Below are positions 44,765-54,952 of a DNA stretch of 64,000 bases, piece by piece. The position numbers and the translations under genes are program-made. Every line of letters begins with the position of its first letter. Position 1 is the stretch's first letter. Where the stretch lies: assembly GCA_021464415.1 (NCBI GenBank), contig CM038467.1, positions 52,557,309 to 52,621,308 of the forward strand, in the 5' to 3' direction. Origin of the DNA: Lonicera japonica (Eukaryota > Streptophyta > Magnoliopsida > Dipsacales > Caprifoliaceae). The notes beneath the pieces are model-generated. The model had not been told where the DNA came from, ran no database searches, and saw nothing but the letters and a program-made list of their open reading frames with translations.

Positions 44765-45864
44765 TGCCTCTCCATCTTTTGCCATAAGGCAAAGGTGTGC
44801 CATCTCTTCATCACTTGACTCGATATCGGATTTGTCTTCATCTAATTCGCTTGAATGCCTTTTTAGAGCATCTTTCAATCTTCTGCATAGCTCTTCCCTC
44901 TTTGCTTTCTTCTCTCTTTTCTCATCTTTTATAACCGGAAAATTCAACTTGTAGGGTCCCGGTTCATGACAATGTAAACACTTCCTTAGCTCATTCTCAA
45001 CTTTTGGATGAGTTGATTTATCATGGAAGTTCTTTGAGGATGAGGGATCGTTGGTGATCTTCCCTTGAGAATACTTCTTCTTTGTTAGAAATTTCTCAAA
45101 TTTCCTAGAGAGAAGTGCTATGTCTCCATCTCCTTTTGTTCCTTTTCCTTCATTTGGTTTTAAAGCAAATATTGTCAATGGATTCGCTTTCTCTCCTCCT
45201 TCTTCTCTTTGCAATTTCTTCTCATGGGTTTTGAGAGAACCCAATAGCTCATTCATGCTAAGCGTTTTGAGATTCTTAACTTCTTGAATTACCATCACCT
45301 TAGGCCTCCACATCTTTAAAAGAATCCTAAGCATTTTTCTAATCTTTTCTTCATTAGAATAAACCTTGCCAAAAGGTCCAAAGCATTAGTGAGAATAGAA
45401 AATCTACTATACATGGAAGCAAGTGATTCGTTATGCTCCATCTTAAATAACTCATAATCATGGACAAGTATTTTAATATTATCCTCCTTCACTTGAGAAG
45501 TTTCCTCATAGAAAACGTCAAGCTTGTCCCAAATCTCTTTTGCAGTTTTGCAACTAGAGATTTTATTGTATTCATCCATAGACAATACATAATGTAATGA
45601 ATTTAAAGCTTTGGCATTAAACTGAATTTTTCTAATATCATGCTCAATGTATTTGAATATAGACTTGGGAATAACATTTTTCTTTTCGTTGGTTTTTGTA
45701 ATCTCATAAGGTCCAACAAATGTAACCTTCCATTGTTCAAAATCGTTAGCTTGTAAAAAAGTGCACATACGATTTTTCCAATAACTATAGTTTTTGCCAG
45801 TAAACAATGGTGGCCTATAAATAAAAGCACCTTCGGAAAGGCCAGTTCTTTGATAATAAGACAT
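44765..45864 (-). pseudogene. gag: Copia gag, frameshifted and truncated
   Basis: The frame begins with ATG at 45864 (SYYQRTGLSEGAFIYRPPLF, then WKNRMCTFLQ), a typical copia gag N-terminus. It continues with the UBN2-type domain (KTAKEIWDKLDVFYEETSQV). A shift near 45350 moves the reading to a second frame (IQEVKNLKTLSMNELLGSLK, then THEKKLQREE). The zinc knuckle is degenerate (CLHCHEPGPYKLNF): the usual His and last Cys are replaced. The open frame runs on into Tat-1 sequence after about 44757, so the apparent fusion is not a gene. Confidence 0.8.
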
Positions 45865-45907
45865 GATCGAGGACTCTAAGATTGTGAAATCAAAACAAGA
45901 CTATACC

Positions 45908-45918
45908 CTCTGATACCA
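45908..45918 (-). promoter_or_regulatory. Copia primer-binding site (initiator tRNA-Met)
   Basis: The minus strand reads TGGTATCAGAG, complementary to the 3' end of plant initiator tRNA-Met. It lies two bases inside the LTR end at 45921. Confidence 0.85.
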
Positions 45919-45920
45919 AT

Positions 45921-47439
45921 TGTTAATTGGATTTTAACCCTAGAGGGGGTGAATAGGGTATCAAAAACTTAATGCAGAATTAAAAACTTTTTCAAAATGT
46001 TTAAGTAATTTAACTAGCTAAACAAGTATATCAGGGAATGCAAGCAAATAATCAATCAAGAAATCAATCCCAAGAGCAATCAATAAATATAAATGCAATC
46101 AAATAAGGAGCTTGAGTTAGAAAGATTAAACCAATTGGAAGTCCAAACGCTTTTTGTCCTCACAGTTTTGGTTTACCAAACCATAGTCTGCGCTCGATTA
46201 GTTCCCCGACAAGTTTCACTAATTTCAATCTTCTTTCGGGTGAAGATCAAACCTTTATAAGTGTTGTTGTCTCACTACACTCTACAAGTATTGCTATACC
46301 ACAATACTCTCACAAGAATCTCACTTGCTAATTTATGAGATTTACTTCTCACAAATACTAAACAAGAATTTACCTTATTATTTTTCTATGAGATTTACCT
46401 CTCACAATTTCAATATAGATTGTTTGGTGATTCACACCAACGAACAACAACTCTAAAGTGTTTAAAGATTACAATTGAAGTTCACACTAGAGTTACTTGT
46501 TTGATCAAGATTAATAGCTCAAATAAATAATGATTGATCAAAAATAATTTCTTGAATCTTTTGATATTGAAGATAGATGAAGTATAGAGTATGAGAGTGA
46601 TTCAAGGAAGTCAAAATGTTCTTAGATAGTGTATATATTGTCTCAATAGTGATATAGCCGTTTATGAGGTTTGGTAGAAGTTTGGTACCAAAAATGATAA
46701 AAAATCAAAAATTCAACAGCAATATTCCGAAGCATCAGTCAACTGATGGATCCTTAGTCGACTGAGCAAAGCTACTTAGTCGACTGATGGGCTCTGTCCA
46801 TCAAACCAAAATCCCAATTTTTGCATTTTTGCATATAAGCTCCAAAATTAATTCTAATGCTTTTGGGACCTTAAAATAAGTTCCTAAGACAGCTATTTAC
46901 AGGAAAATTCAAAATAAGATCGCTTGAATTTAATATGAATTTATTTGAAAATCGATTTTTGTAAGAATGATGTTTTCAAAGAAATTTTGATTCAAACTGA
47001 TTTTGATCCATCTAAGAATGCTATATCAATATGTATGAGCTATATAAATAATCAAATAAGAAACTTTACGTAAATCCTAAGCACTCACTCAATTAACGAA
47101 TGAACGAGTCTTTGAATGCTTCGATTTGTTTCTTCAATTTGTTCTTCACTTGAAACTTTTGCCTTGAAGCTTTTGCATGTGATCCTTGATCTTTTGTGCT
47201 TCATGAAATGCATTGATAGCATGTGTGAGATGATATATGATCTTCCTTGCTAGTCCAATGCGTAGTTGACTTGATCGGATATTGATTGAATGATCCTTGT
47301 CATGCTTCCATTGAGCAATCATGATATTCTTGATATTCAATGTAAATGAGCTAAAAACTTATATCAAGAAACATGTTAAATTACAAATGATTGATTTATT
47401 GTTATTATCAAAATAAGATTAAAACCTTCAAGGTCAACA
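45921..47439 (-). repeat. Copia 5' LTR
   Basis: This 1519-bp LTR has ends TGTTAATTGG and TCAACA on the + strand. Minus-strand TATA-like sequence (GTATATATTG complement) lies at about 46628-46640. An array of TCAGTCGACTGA-like palindromes lies upstream of it (annotated separately). Confidence 0.75.
46731..46790 (-). promoter_or_regulatory. Three TCAGTCGACTGA-like palindromes upstream of the copia TATA region
   Basis: Near-palindromes lie at CATCAGTCAACTGATG (centre 46740.5), CTTAGTCGACTGAG (centre 46759.5) and CTTAGTCGACTGATG (centre 46781.5), with spacings of 19 and 22 bp. They lie about 100 bp upstream, on the minus strand, of the TATA-like region. Confidence 0.6.
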
Positions 47440-47601
47440 ATGATGGCTAAATGGATGAATTAAGTTTTACTTTTTTAAATCAATTGAGCTAAGGCTGGCG
47501 ATTAATACGAATGGTAGCTCATAAAGAATTAGTCATTTGAGTTTGTCATTGGTCTTTACCAAGGCTGATGAGCTATCAAGCGGGAATGTTATCCTGAAAA
47601 T
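47440..47601. other. Short stretch between copia LTR and solo LTR
   Basis: There is no gene. It ends with the AAAAT target duplication (47597-47601) and was contiguous with 50427 before the solo LTR inserted. Confidence 0.5.
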
Positions 47602-50421
47602 TGTAATGCCTCGTATTTTGTTTTCGTGCCATTTTCACGCTTAAGCCCGTTTAAAGCCAAAACTCTGTTGGAGGGGCCAATTTACGTTTTAGAACCTTTA
47701 TCATTGATCCAATACATATACAAGTTATTTTAATGATATTAAGTATGCGTGCATGGTTGGAACACATTTTGGGAAGCCGCGGGTGAATTTGGTGGCTAAT
47801 GGTGAAAATTGAACTTTTGCCGAAATGAGTTTGGCTAACTTTGAAAGGCCATAACTTTCTCATACAAAGTCCAAATGACTTCCCATTTATGGCCAGATTT
47901 CATCTCATTCCTTTCTACAAGTTCCGTGTTGGGCTCGAGTTGAGATAACATCGTTTCAGGGGTCAAAGAGGCAGAGGAAAATGGGACTTCAGGAAGATTT
48001 GCCTCTAATCGATCAGTGGCTAATGCTCTGATCGATCAGAGCTGGGCAACGGGGTCTAAATGCTTATTTTGACCAGATATTTATCCATTTTCACCCTCCT
48101 TTCTTCCTTATTTTGATCCACACCTTTGGAGAGAGTTAGAGAGAGTTAAGAGCTCATTTGCGGGGAGTTTTTAAGAGATCATTGCCTATTCATCATCAAA
48201 ACCCAAAATCACTACCATATCATCCTTAAATCTTCATCATATTTTTCATCTTCCTCATCATCCATGACTAGGGTTTGAATAATTGGCGAAAACTAGAGTT
48301 AATTCAGCTCAATTCAACGCTCAATCTTCAAGGAACTAGCTTTAATTAAGGTGGGAACACTATTACCTAAACTCAAGTTCAAATTTTATGTGTTGCATCT
48401 TTATTTTCAAAGCAAATTGGGGGGTTTTTCTTACAAGTTTATTGATACACATATATGGGACTTTGGGTTTGAGACTTATGAGTTGCTTTCTTGATTTATC
48501 CATGTTTTCATTATAATTTCATGCCTATATATGTGAATCTCATTATACACTAGCTTACCACGAGCTCTATTGGTTACTCGCTAGTGCGGGTGTGTGTATA
48601 CTCAGCTTATCGTTATCTATATACTATGTTATGATTTAGGAATGAGGATTTATGCTAGAGTTGGATTTTATTATACCTTAGTATGAACTTTGTACCCTAG
48701 AAGCTATACATAAGTGTTCCTACATATACTATTGAGTTATTAAGGGAATTATTTAATAAGTATACAACTACAACAGGCTTTGGGTATATATATGCTTAGT
48801 ATGGAAAATGGAGTTGTATATATATTAGGTTTACATGATGTAAGTAATATACATATGCCATTGATTCCCTAATATCATGACTTTGGTGGAGATCCATTTT
48901 TTTGGCAATAATCTTGTTTTTGAACTCAGCTATACATTTTACAAATTATGGGTTTGATATGTGTACTTTCACTACCAAAAGTTATGATGACTATATCCAT
49001 GAGATACATACGCTATTGAATGGACTAATTGCGCGTTTTATGAATGATATTTTACTAAGCCAAGTGTTTATTACGAATAGATTATTAATCAACTTATTAA
49101 AGTTGTTCATTACGTGGATATAATGAGGCAACAGGTATTAGTTTCTTAAATGGCACATGTATATTAAATATATGTTAAGTTGAACACATCATCGTTATGC
49201 ATATGGAGAAACTAGTTACGCTCTTGGTAAGCAAAATTAGTACGAAGATATGAATGAAGATATATATATATATATATGTGTGTGTGCGCGCGTATATACA
49301 GGTACATATGTATGTTATATATGAGTATAGCTTTTAGGAATACTTCCTATTGATGTTTTTGTTTTGTATGGCATTAATAGTCCATGGGGGAAGTAGCCTT
49401 GGCGGCTACACACCCTGATCTGTGTAGAGGGATCCCGCTTTGAGAGCGGCATACTCTATGGTCCGTAGGAGGACCCCGCGAGGCAGCATACCCTACACCA
49501 TCTAGGTGGTCCACGGGGGGACCCAACCTTGGGGGTTACATACCCTAGCCTTGGGGGTTTAGATCGCCATTGCTATGCACAGTAGAGTAAATCCTAGATG
49601 TTTGATGTGAGATGAGATTGACGGTTATAAGATTAGTGCATACACTTCTCTAATGATATACTATAATATTATGATTTACTTATATCTTGATGATATATTC
49701 TTTGTTGTATTTTCAGGGTAGGATAGCATTAGGCGTGCATTGCACGTAACATAGTTTCACTCTATTTTAAACAGAGTACTTTATATATATATAAGCGCTG
49801 AGTACATATGTAAAAATAGTATAAGCATATAAACATAGTTTCGATTATTTTCATTACTACATGTTGCATGTGTTTTCCAATATGTATTTTCTTAGGCAAA
49901 TGCTTATAGTTCCCACTGAGCCCGTATTTGGCTCACTCCCATTTTTCAAACAATTTTGCAGGTACTTCTTAAGGGACGACACGAGTATGGAATCTAAGGG
50001 CCTCTGAATACCTTAAACACTTAGAGTTGTCTATAGACAACTTGTACGTTATCAATTGTGTATAATTAAACATCTCTTAGATTTGATGTATTATCATTGA
50101 GATATTATGTAAAGTCTTTGTTTAAAGTTGGGACCTCATTGGAAGAATTGTTTTATATGGATTGTTTGATTTCTACTGATCAAGAATTTCAAAATCATAG
50201 AGTTAGATTGCTGGTAAAACTTTATCTTATTATTTACAGGTTTTGATTAATTAACTTTACGAACTCCACATGCCAAAATTTTCTTAAAAATGAGGCTTCA
50301 TATGTAATTTACTATATAAATGAGATTTAAATTATGTACTTCAAATCTACCGTCGCGTACGACACTGTGATTAACCGGGTCTCGGAGGCTTAAACCTGAT
50401 AATGGGATTCTGGGTGTCACA
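47602..50421 (+). mobile_element. Solo LTR, 2820 bp (TSD AAAAT), + orientation
   Basis: It begins TGTAATGCCTCG, ends GGGTGTCACA, and is flanked by AAAAT (47597-47601, 50422-50426). It is related to the minus-oriented solo LTR at 23980: a paired GATCGATC palindrome, then a GAGAGAGTTAGAGAGAG block, then TGAGC and TTTGCAGGTAC words near the end (about 49910-49970). It contains an (AT)n(GT)n run at about 49258-49292 and no coding region. Confidence 0.85.
48003..48041 (+). promoter_or_regulatory. Pair of GATCGATC palindromes in the + solo LTR
   Basis: CTCTGATCGATCAGAG at 48026-48041 is a perfect 16-bp palindrome. CTCTAATCGATCAGTG at 48003-48018 is a decayed copy. Their centres are 23 bp apart. 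The core GATCGATC equals that of the Athila palindrome but the outer bases differ. Confidence 0.7.
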
Positions 50422-50426
50422 AAAAT

Positions 50427-51200
50427 GATTAATCAACTGACTAAGCATGGTGAGGTAGCCTATCCGATTTAATATGTTATCATTTTTTTTGTATCATAAA
50501 TTCTGAATCGACTTCATTTCCTCAGTAACCTTGTAAAATGTTCTCTTAATTGCTAGCTTGGAACTTTTTGGGTCCTTCCTACTGTTGTTATCGTTGAGAC
50601 CGATATGGGGTGGCACACTTATCTTGTAAAGATAAGGACTTTTCTAAAAAAGTAAATCCTATAAGGAAAAGGTAATATAGCACGGTGTAATCGATATGAT
50701 ATGACGGGTCTTGAAAGGTCATGTGTATTATTTTGCCGTGTAATAGTATTGCTAATATTTTGAACTTAATACTAAAAAATATCATTTGTGTTTTCTAGGA
50801 ATTTAAATTAAGTTTAGGCTTCAACTTAGGGTTGTTGACGATACTAGCAATGCAGCATTTTTGGTATGGGGACCGTGAGCATGTTGAATTGCTTGGAAAG
50901 ATGGTTGTTGAGTTAAAACCTGAATTGTGCGATGTATTTGCAAATATCAACTTTATGTTCTCAAACTAATTTTCTTTATTTTGAGCATTAAAAAGTCAAT
51001 GATGTGTTGTTTCAACAAGGAAATGAAAAGGGCATGTCGGCTGACTTTGAGAAATTGGAGGAGAGAGAGATATTGTTTAGGGTTCAGGATGAAAATGCAT
51101 GTTCATCAGAAAAGTGACATTTTTAGTGTGACGAAGTGCTCGATTGACCCTAATATAATTTCTAAGTATGTGGGTATGAATGCAGTGAGTTAGGTTAGTC
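50427..51200 (+). pseudogene. Helitron-associated RPA-like gene remnant
   Basis: Pieces of a replication-protein-A large-subunit type OB-fold appear in order with shifts and stops. They are SCKDKDFSKKVNPIR at about 50629-50675 (part of the C-terminal zinc region), then RLQLRVVDDTSNAAFLVWG at about 50810-50870, then after a shift DREHVELLGKMVVELKPELC at about 50873-50935, then MHVHQKSDIFSVTKCSIDPN at about 51090-51160. Plant Helitrons often carry RPA-like genes beside Rep/helicase, and a Rep fragment follows. This copy is broken. The identity of the single-strand-binding family is by pattern only. Confidence 0.65.
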
Positions 51201-51547
51201 GAAAATATCAACTAAAGGCAAAACTTTAATTTTGCCACATGTTAAGATTAAGTACATACTAAGACGCAATCTAACAAATGTAGCTCTTAATTCTAAACAA
51301 CAAGAGTCGGATCCCCATTCAAAGATCGAAAAGACTAAGACTGAAGAGGTAAAGGTGTTTCTTTTATCAGTTTTCAATACTTAATGTCTCATTTTCTATC
51401 GTGAGTCTATGGTTGCCAATATGTATTATCTAATTACTAATAGCATATTTTATGGTCTAAGGCTCTTCCTCAAATGATGAAGTTACTCCACATGCACGCA
51501 TTTTGCAATTCCTTTCGTCACAAGATAAATATCTTACAGTAGGTGAA

Positions 51548-51944
51548 ATCGATCTTATAATCTCAATAGTGATTCCTGATGAGGTGTCAGATTTTCATTA
51601 TTATAGTGTTGTTAGAGATTTCATGGTGCATGGACCACGTGGTAGTGCAAGGAGTTATTCACCGTGTATGTCAGATGGTCATTGTACAAAGCATTGTCCA
51701 AAAAAATTTTGTTAAATTTACAAATATTGACGAAGATGGTTACCCAGACTACAAAAGGAGGGACAATGGAAGATGGTTTATTAAAAATGTTGTTGAGCTT
51801 GATAAAAAATATGTGGTTCCTCACAATCGTTATTTTTTGATGAAATATGGTGCTCATAAAAATGTTGAATGGTGCAATCAGTCTCGGTCTATAAAGTATT
51901 TATTCAAATATGTCAACAAAAGACATGATTGTGTTACAACAACC
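51548..51944 (+). pseudogene. Helitron Rep/helicase remnant
   Basis: The peptides EIDLIISIVIPDEVSDFHYY, then SVVRDFMVHGP, then SPCMSDGHCTKHCPKKF, then after a +1 shift near 51710 DEDGYPDYKRRDN, then VPHNRYFLMKYGAH, then EWCNQSRSIKYLFKYVNKRH, are the strongly conserved central part of plant Helitron Rep/helicase proteins. The rest is cut off at 51945 by the LTR of Tat-2. The protein would nick and unwind the element for rolling-circle transposition, but this is a fragment. Confidence 0.88.
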
Positions 51945-53675
51945 TGTGAAAACCCGCGTTTTCAGCCCCTTCGCTTTTCATCTTTATTTTTCGGAACATG
52001 TTGGAGTTTTTATTAATTACAAAAAACATGACATTTTGTAAACAATTCAGAGTCGCCAGTTTGTTTTACTAAACAAACAAAAGTTTTGTGTAAAAGAGAA
52101 ACATTTATGAATTAAACACTTTCTTAAACACAATTAATGCGGAACCAGACAATTCAAAGGTTCGGGGATTAAATTACGAATTGGGAAGGGATTAGGCACC
52201 CAATTCTCCCTTTCGGTCTCTAAGTAGAATATGCGTTAAGTATTATCACAGATTCGCATGCGCGTGTAATATTATCTCACTTCAGCCTTTTATTTTTAGA
52301 AAACCGGGATTTTGGGGTGGGGATTGAAGATGTGTGCTTCGTTTTTCGCCCTTTTTGATTTTAGAAATCAGTGTGTATGTGTGTGGTTTCACAATTGTTT
52401 TGTATAGAGATAGACAACGAAATCAGTGCATTTTGATAAAAATCAGAGCTTTTCAGAAGCTAATTTAGTTTGGAATTGGTATCCGGCAATCATCGAGATT
52501 TCTTTTGTCAAATAGTGTGCCACAATTTAATTACTTAAATTGGCATTTGACAATTTTCATACTCTCACATTAGATATTTAATTCAACGCCCAAATTTATA
52601 GATTAAACGGGGCACAAAATTAATCAATTCCGGTGTGGATTGAGACTGATAAAATTGAAAATAACTGATAAAAATATTCCTTCAAAAGGTGATTTTTTCC
52701 CAACCAATATTTTCAATGTTGATAATCTAACTCAAATCTAAAATTTGAACTTATTTGGAATTTAAACAGCAGTCTAATATGTGAGACTGATAAAAAATAC
52801 CCTGATAAAAATATATTTTTAAAATACAATTTTTTCTCAATCCACACCTTCTATAATTAAAATAAAGCTCAAATATGAAATTTAGATTGATTTGGAGATA
52901 AATATCACTCTTTACATGCGATTCAATGAAAATACACGGATAAAAATTGAAATTCAGAAAATTACGAAACTTACCAAAAAGCTTTCCCAAGGTGAATATA
53001 GTATTTCGAACACTTCTCCCAAGATTTTCCACTTTTTCTTCTCAAAAAAGGCACAAAAGAGGTCTATTTATAGCAAAAAAGACCAGTTGTCCCTAGGACA
53101 ACTGGTCTTGTCGTGGGGACAACACCTATTGTCATGGGGACAACACAAGTTGTCCCTGGGACAACTGGTTTTGCCTCCTTTTCGGTTTGCGCAACAGTTT
53201 TTACAATTTCAGCCCAACCGAGTATCGGAATGATATGATTTTTTGATATGTTGTTCCCCATGATGTAACCTACATCCTGACCAAATTTCAGCTTATTTGG
53301 ACTTCGGGAAGTTTTCCTTTTGATTCCCGAGGTGAATTCCCAGTTTTCTAAATTTCCGGAGATCCGGCCGTCGGAATATGCTGATTTTTGAGTATGTTCC
53401 TCCTTGTAGTATTACCTAACAACCCTCAAAGTTTGAGGACGATCAGATATGTACAGATATTTAATTTCACCTTCCAGGAGTTTTGACGGTTACCGATTTT
53501 CGGCAGTTTCTGGTAATTCTCGTAACTTTCTGTCCGGGTGGCCTTTCTTCCTCATTCTTTGACCTGTATCATATGTATAGAGTATATATTCATCCATAAA
53601 TGTCTATGCATGCCTGTGTGTTCATTTTTTTGATGTTCGGGATTTGTGCGAGGGTCGAAAAATGAGGTGTTCACA
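51945..53675 (-). repeat. Tat-2 3' LTR
   Basis: It begins TGTGAAAACCCGCG and ends GAGGTGTTCACA on the + strand (1731 bp). A minus-strand TATAAATA lies at 53065-53072. The conserved U5 boxes lie at about 52049-52225 (AGAGTCGCCAGTTTGTTTTA, then ATTAGGCACCCAATTC). The palindrome array 53081-53164 stands directly upstream of TATA. It is related to, but distinct from, the LTRs at 29963 and 37685. Confidence 0.88.
53065..53164 (-). promoter_or_regulatory. Tat-2 LTR promoter: TATA box and four TTGTC-N5-GACAA palindromes at 21-bp steps
   Basis: Read on the minus strand, TATAAATA (53072-53065) is preceded by four inverted repeats of TTGTC and GACAA with a 5-bp gap. They are centred at 53094, 53115, 53136 and 53157, exactly 21 bp apart. 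The one nearest TATA has 12-bp perfect arms (GACCAGTTGTCC and GGACAACTGGTC). The distance from that repeat to TATA is about 15 bp. Confidence 0.9.
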
Positions 53676-53870
53676 GACCCTCTCGGCCTAGGTTCTTTGG
53701 AACAAAGAAACTAGGACGATACTGAGAATGCATCATTTTGAGGCGCTCGCATGAATCCTCCATGACATGTTTTTGGAAAATAATGCCATGCTAAATGATG
53801 CTTGTGCTGTCTATCTCTGCTAGGAATGGATGGGCGATTCAGGACGCGTCCTGTGCTTTGTAAAAAAATG

Positions 53871-54046
53871 TTGAGCTGTGGTAATCCTACTTCGTAGGAC
53901 TGTTCTATCAACGAATCTGCTTTCTGGGGTTGAGCTGTGGTACTCCTACTTCGTAGGACGGTTCTGTCAACGAATCTGCTTTCTGGGTTGAGCTGTGGTA
54001 CTCCTACTTCGTAGGACGGTTCTATCAACGAATCTGCTTTCTGGGG
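53871..54046. repeat. Three tandem copies of a 59-bp unit
   Basis: Copies start at 53871, 53930 and 53989. Each contains TTGAGCTGTGGTACTCCTAC, TTCGTAGGACGGTTCTATCA and ACGAATCTGCTTTCTGGG. The position matches the 40-bp array of the non-autonomous element, just inside the 3' LTR. Confidence 0.9.
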
Positions 54047-54772
54047 TAAAAAAGTTTTTCTTTTTTTTTATCCGGTTTTTCTATGCATTTTTTTGATAAG
54101 TTTCCTTTCTTTCTAAAAAGATGTAATCACGATTTCCTTGGTTTGTAAACCTCGTGAGTGCTTTCCTTGGGGTTTTCACCTTACACTCTTGAATTTTTAC
54201 CAATGTTTCTACAATTTTCAGGACTCTTGCCCTTTGCAGTTTTTTCTTGGTTTTCGGAGAACATTTTTATTTGCACCTGCACCTTTTCTGTTTTTTTATG
54301 CCCTTATATCTCCCTCTGATGTTTTCAAGGCTTTTTTCTTGATGCCCGTCTATTTAATCTCTTGCATGGCCGGCAGCCTTTCTCACCCGAGACGTAGCCT
54401 TGAGCCTTTTGGCCTAGCTGTCACTCTCGGTGTGGCTCTCGCTGTTACCTTCTTTCTCTGTTTTTCTCGAATTCTCTTTATTTCTTCTCTCTTGGTGCTG
54501 TGGGTTTTATCCTCTTTTCTACTCTTTCAATTTTTCTTGTACCCACTTCGTTCTCTTCAAATAGTTTCTCCACTGCTAAGGGCACATTTCCTGTGTTATG
54601 TGGAAGTCTTGGTTTAAATTCTCTGTGTTGGGTTTTTACCGTGCATGTGTTGTGGTGTTTTCTTGGCTTGAAAACTTCAGAATTCCATGATTCCTCTTCT
54701 TCTTTTTTTTTTTTAAAAAACTGATAAAAAAATGACATTTTTATTCCGGATAAAAGAGAAAAAAGAGGTTTT
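54047..54772. other. Non-coding stretch before the antisense gene promoter
   Basis: A T-rich, spliced-leader-like or UTR-like sequence. About 54365-54540 matches 34075-34260 of the non-autonomous element. The frames here show no domain. Confidence 0.5.
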
Positions 54773-54849
54773 TATTTTTGGGGACAAATGGCTTGTCTTG
54801 GGGACAACTGGTTTCTCCTGGGGACAACTAGTTTGGTTCATATATATAT
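54773..54849 (+). promoter_or_regulatory. Promoter of the antisense plant-mobile-domain gene: GGGGACAA array and TATA
   Basis: GACAA cores lie at 54783-54787, 54803-54807 and 54823-54827, exactly 20 bp apart, each within GGGGACAA. The middle one has the full TTGTC-N5-GACAA form (54793-54807). TATATATAT follows at 54841-54849, 14 bp after the last core. The gene's ATG is at 54953. Confidence 0.85.
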
Positions 54850-54952
54850 GAGCCTTCTTTGCTTGCATTTCTCCCACCTCCCATAGTTTCTTTCTCTCTC
54901 TAAGTTCATATTTTCTCCTTGGCTTTTCTTTGCAATCCTTTTGTTCTTTATC

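Larger units (their letters stand above)
44756..47439 (-). mobile_element. Truncated Ty1/copia retrotransposon (5' LTR and gag only)
   Basis: The LTR 45921-47439 (minus orientation; + strand ends TGTTAATTGG and GGTCAACA) is followed on the minus strand by the initiator-Met primer site TGGTATCAGAG and by gag. Protease, integrase, RT and the 3' LTR are missing; the element stops at about 44757 against the Tat-1 accessory gene. Together with the missing Tat-1 3' LTR this points to a deletion that joined the two. Confidence 0.8.

Noticed and set aside
44660..45334. Minus-strand 224-codon frame as one gene
   Set aside because: It is copia gag joined to Tat-1 sequence at a deletion junction.
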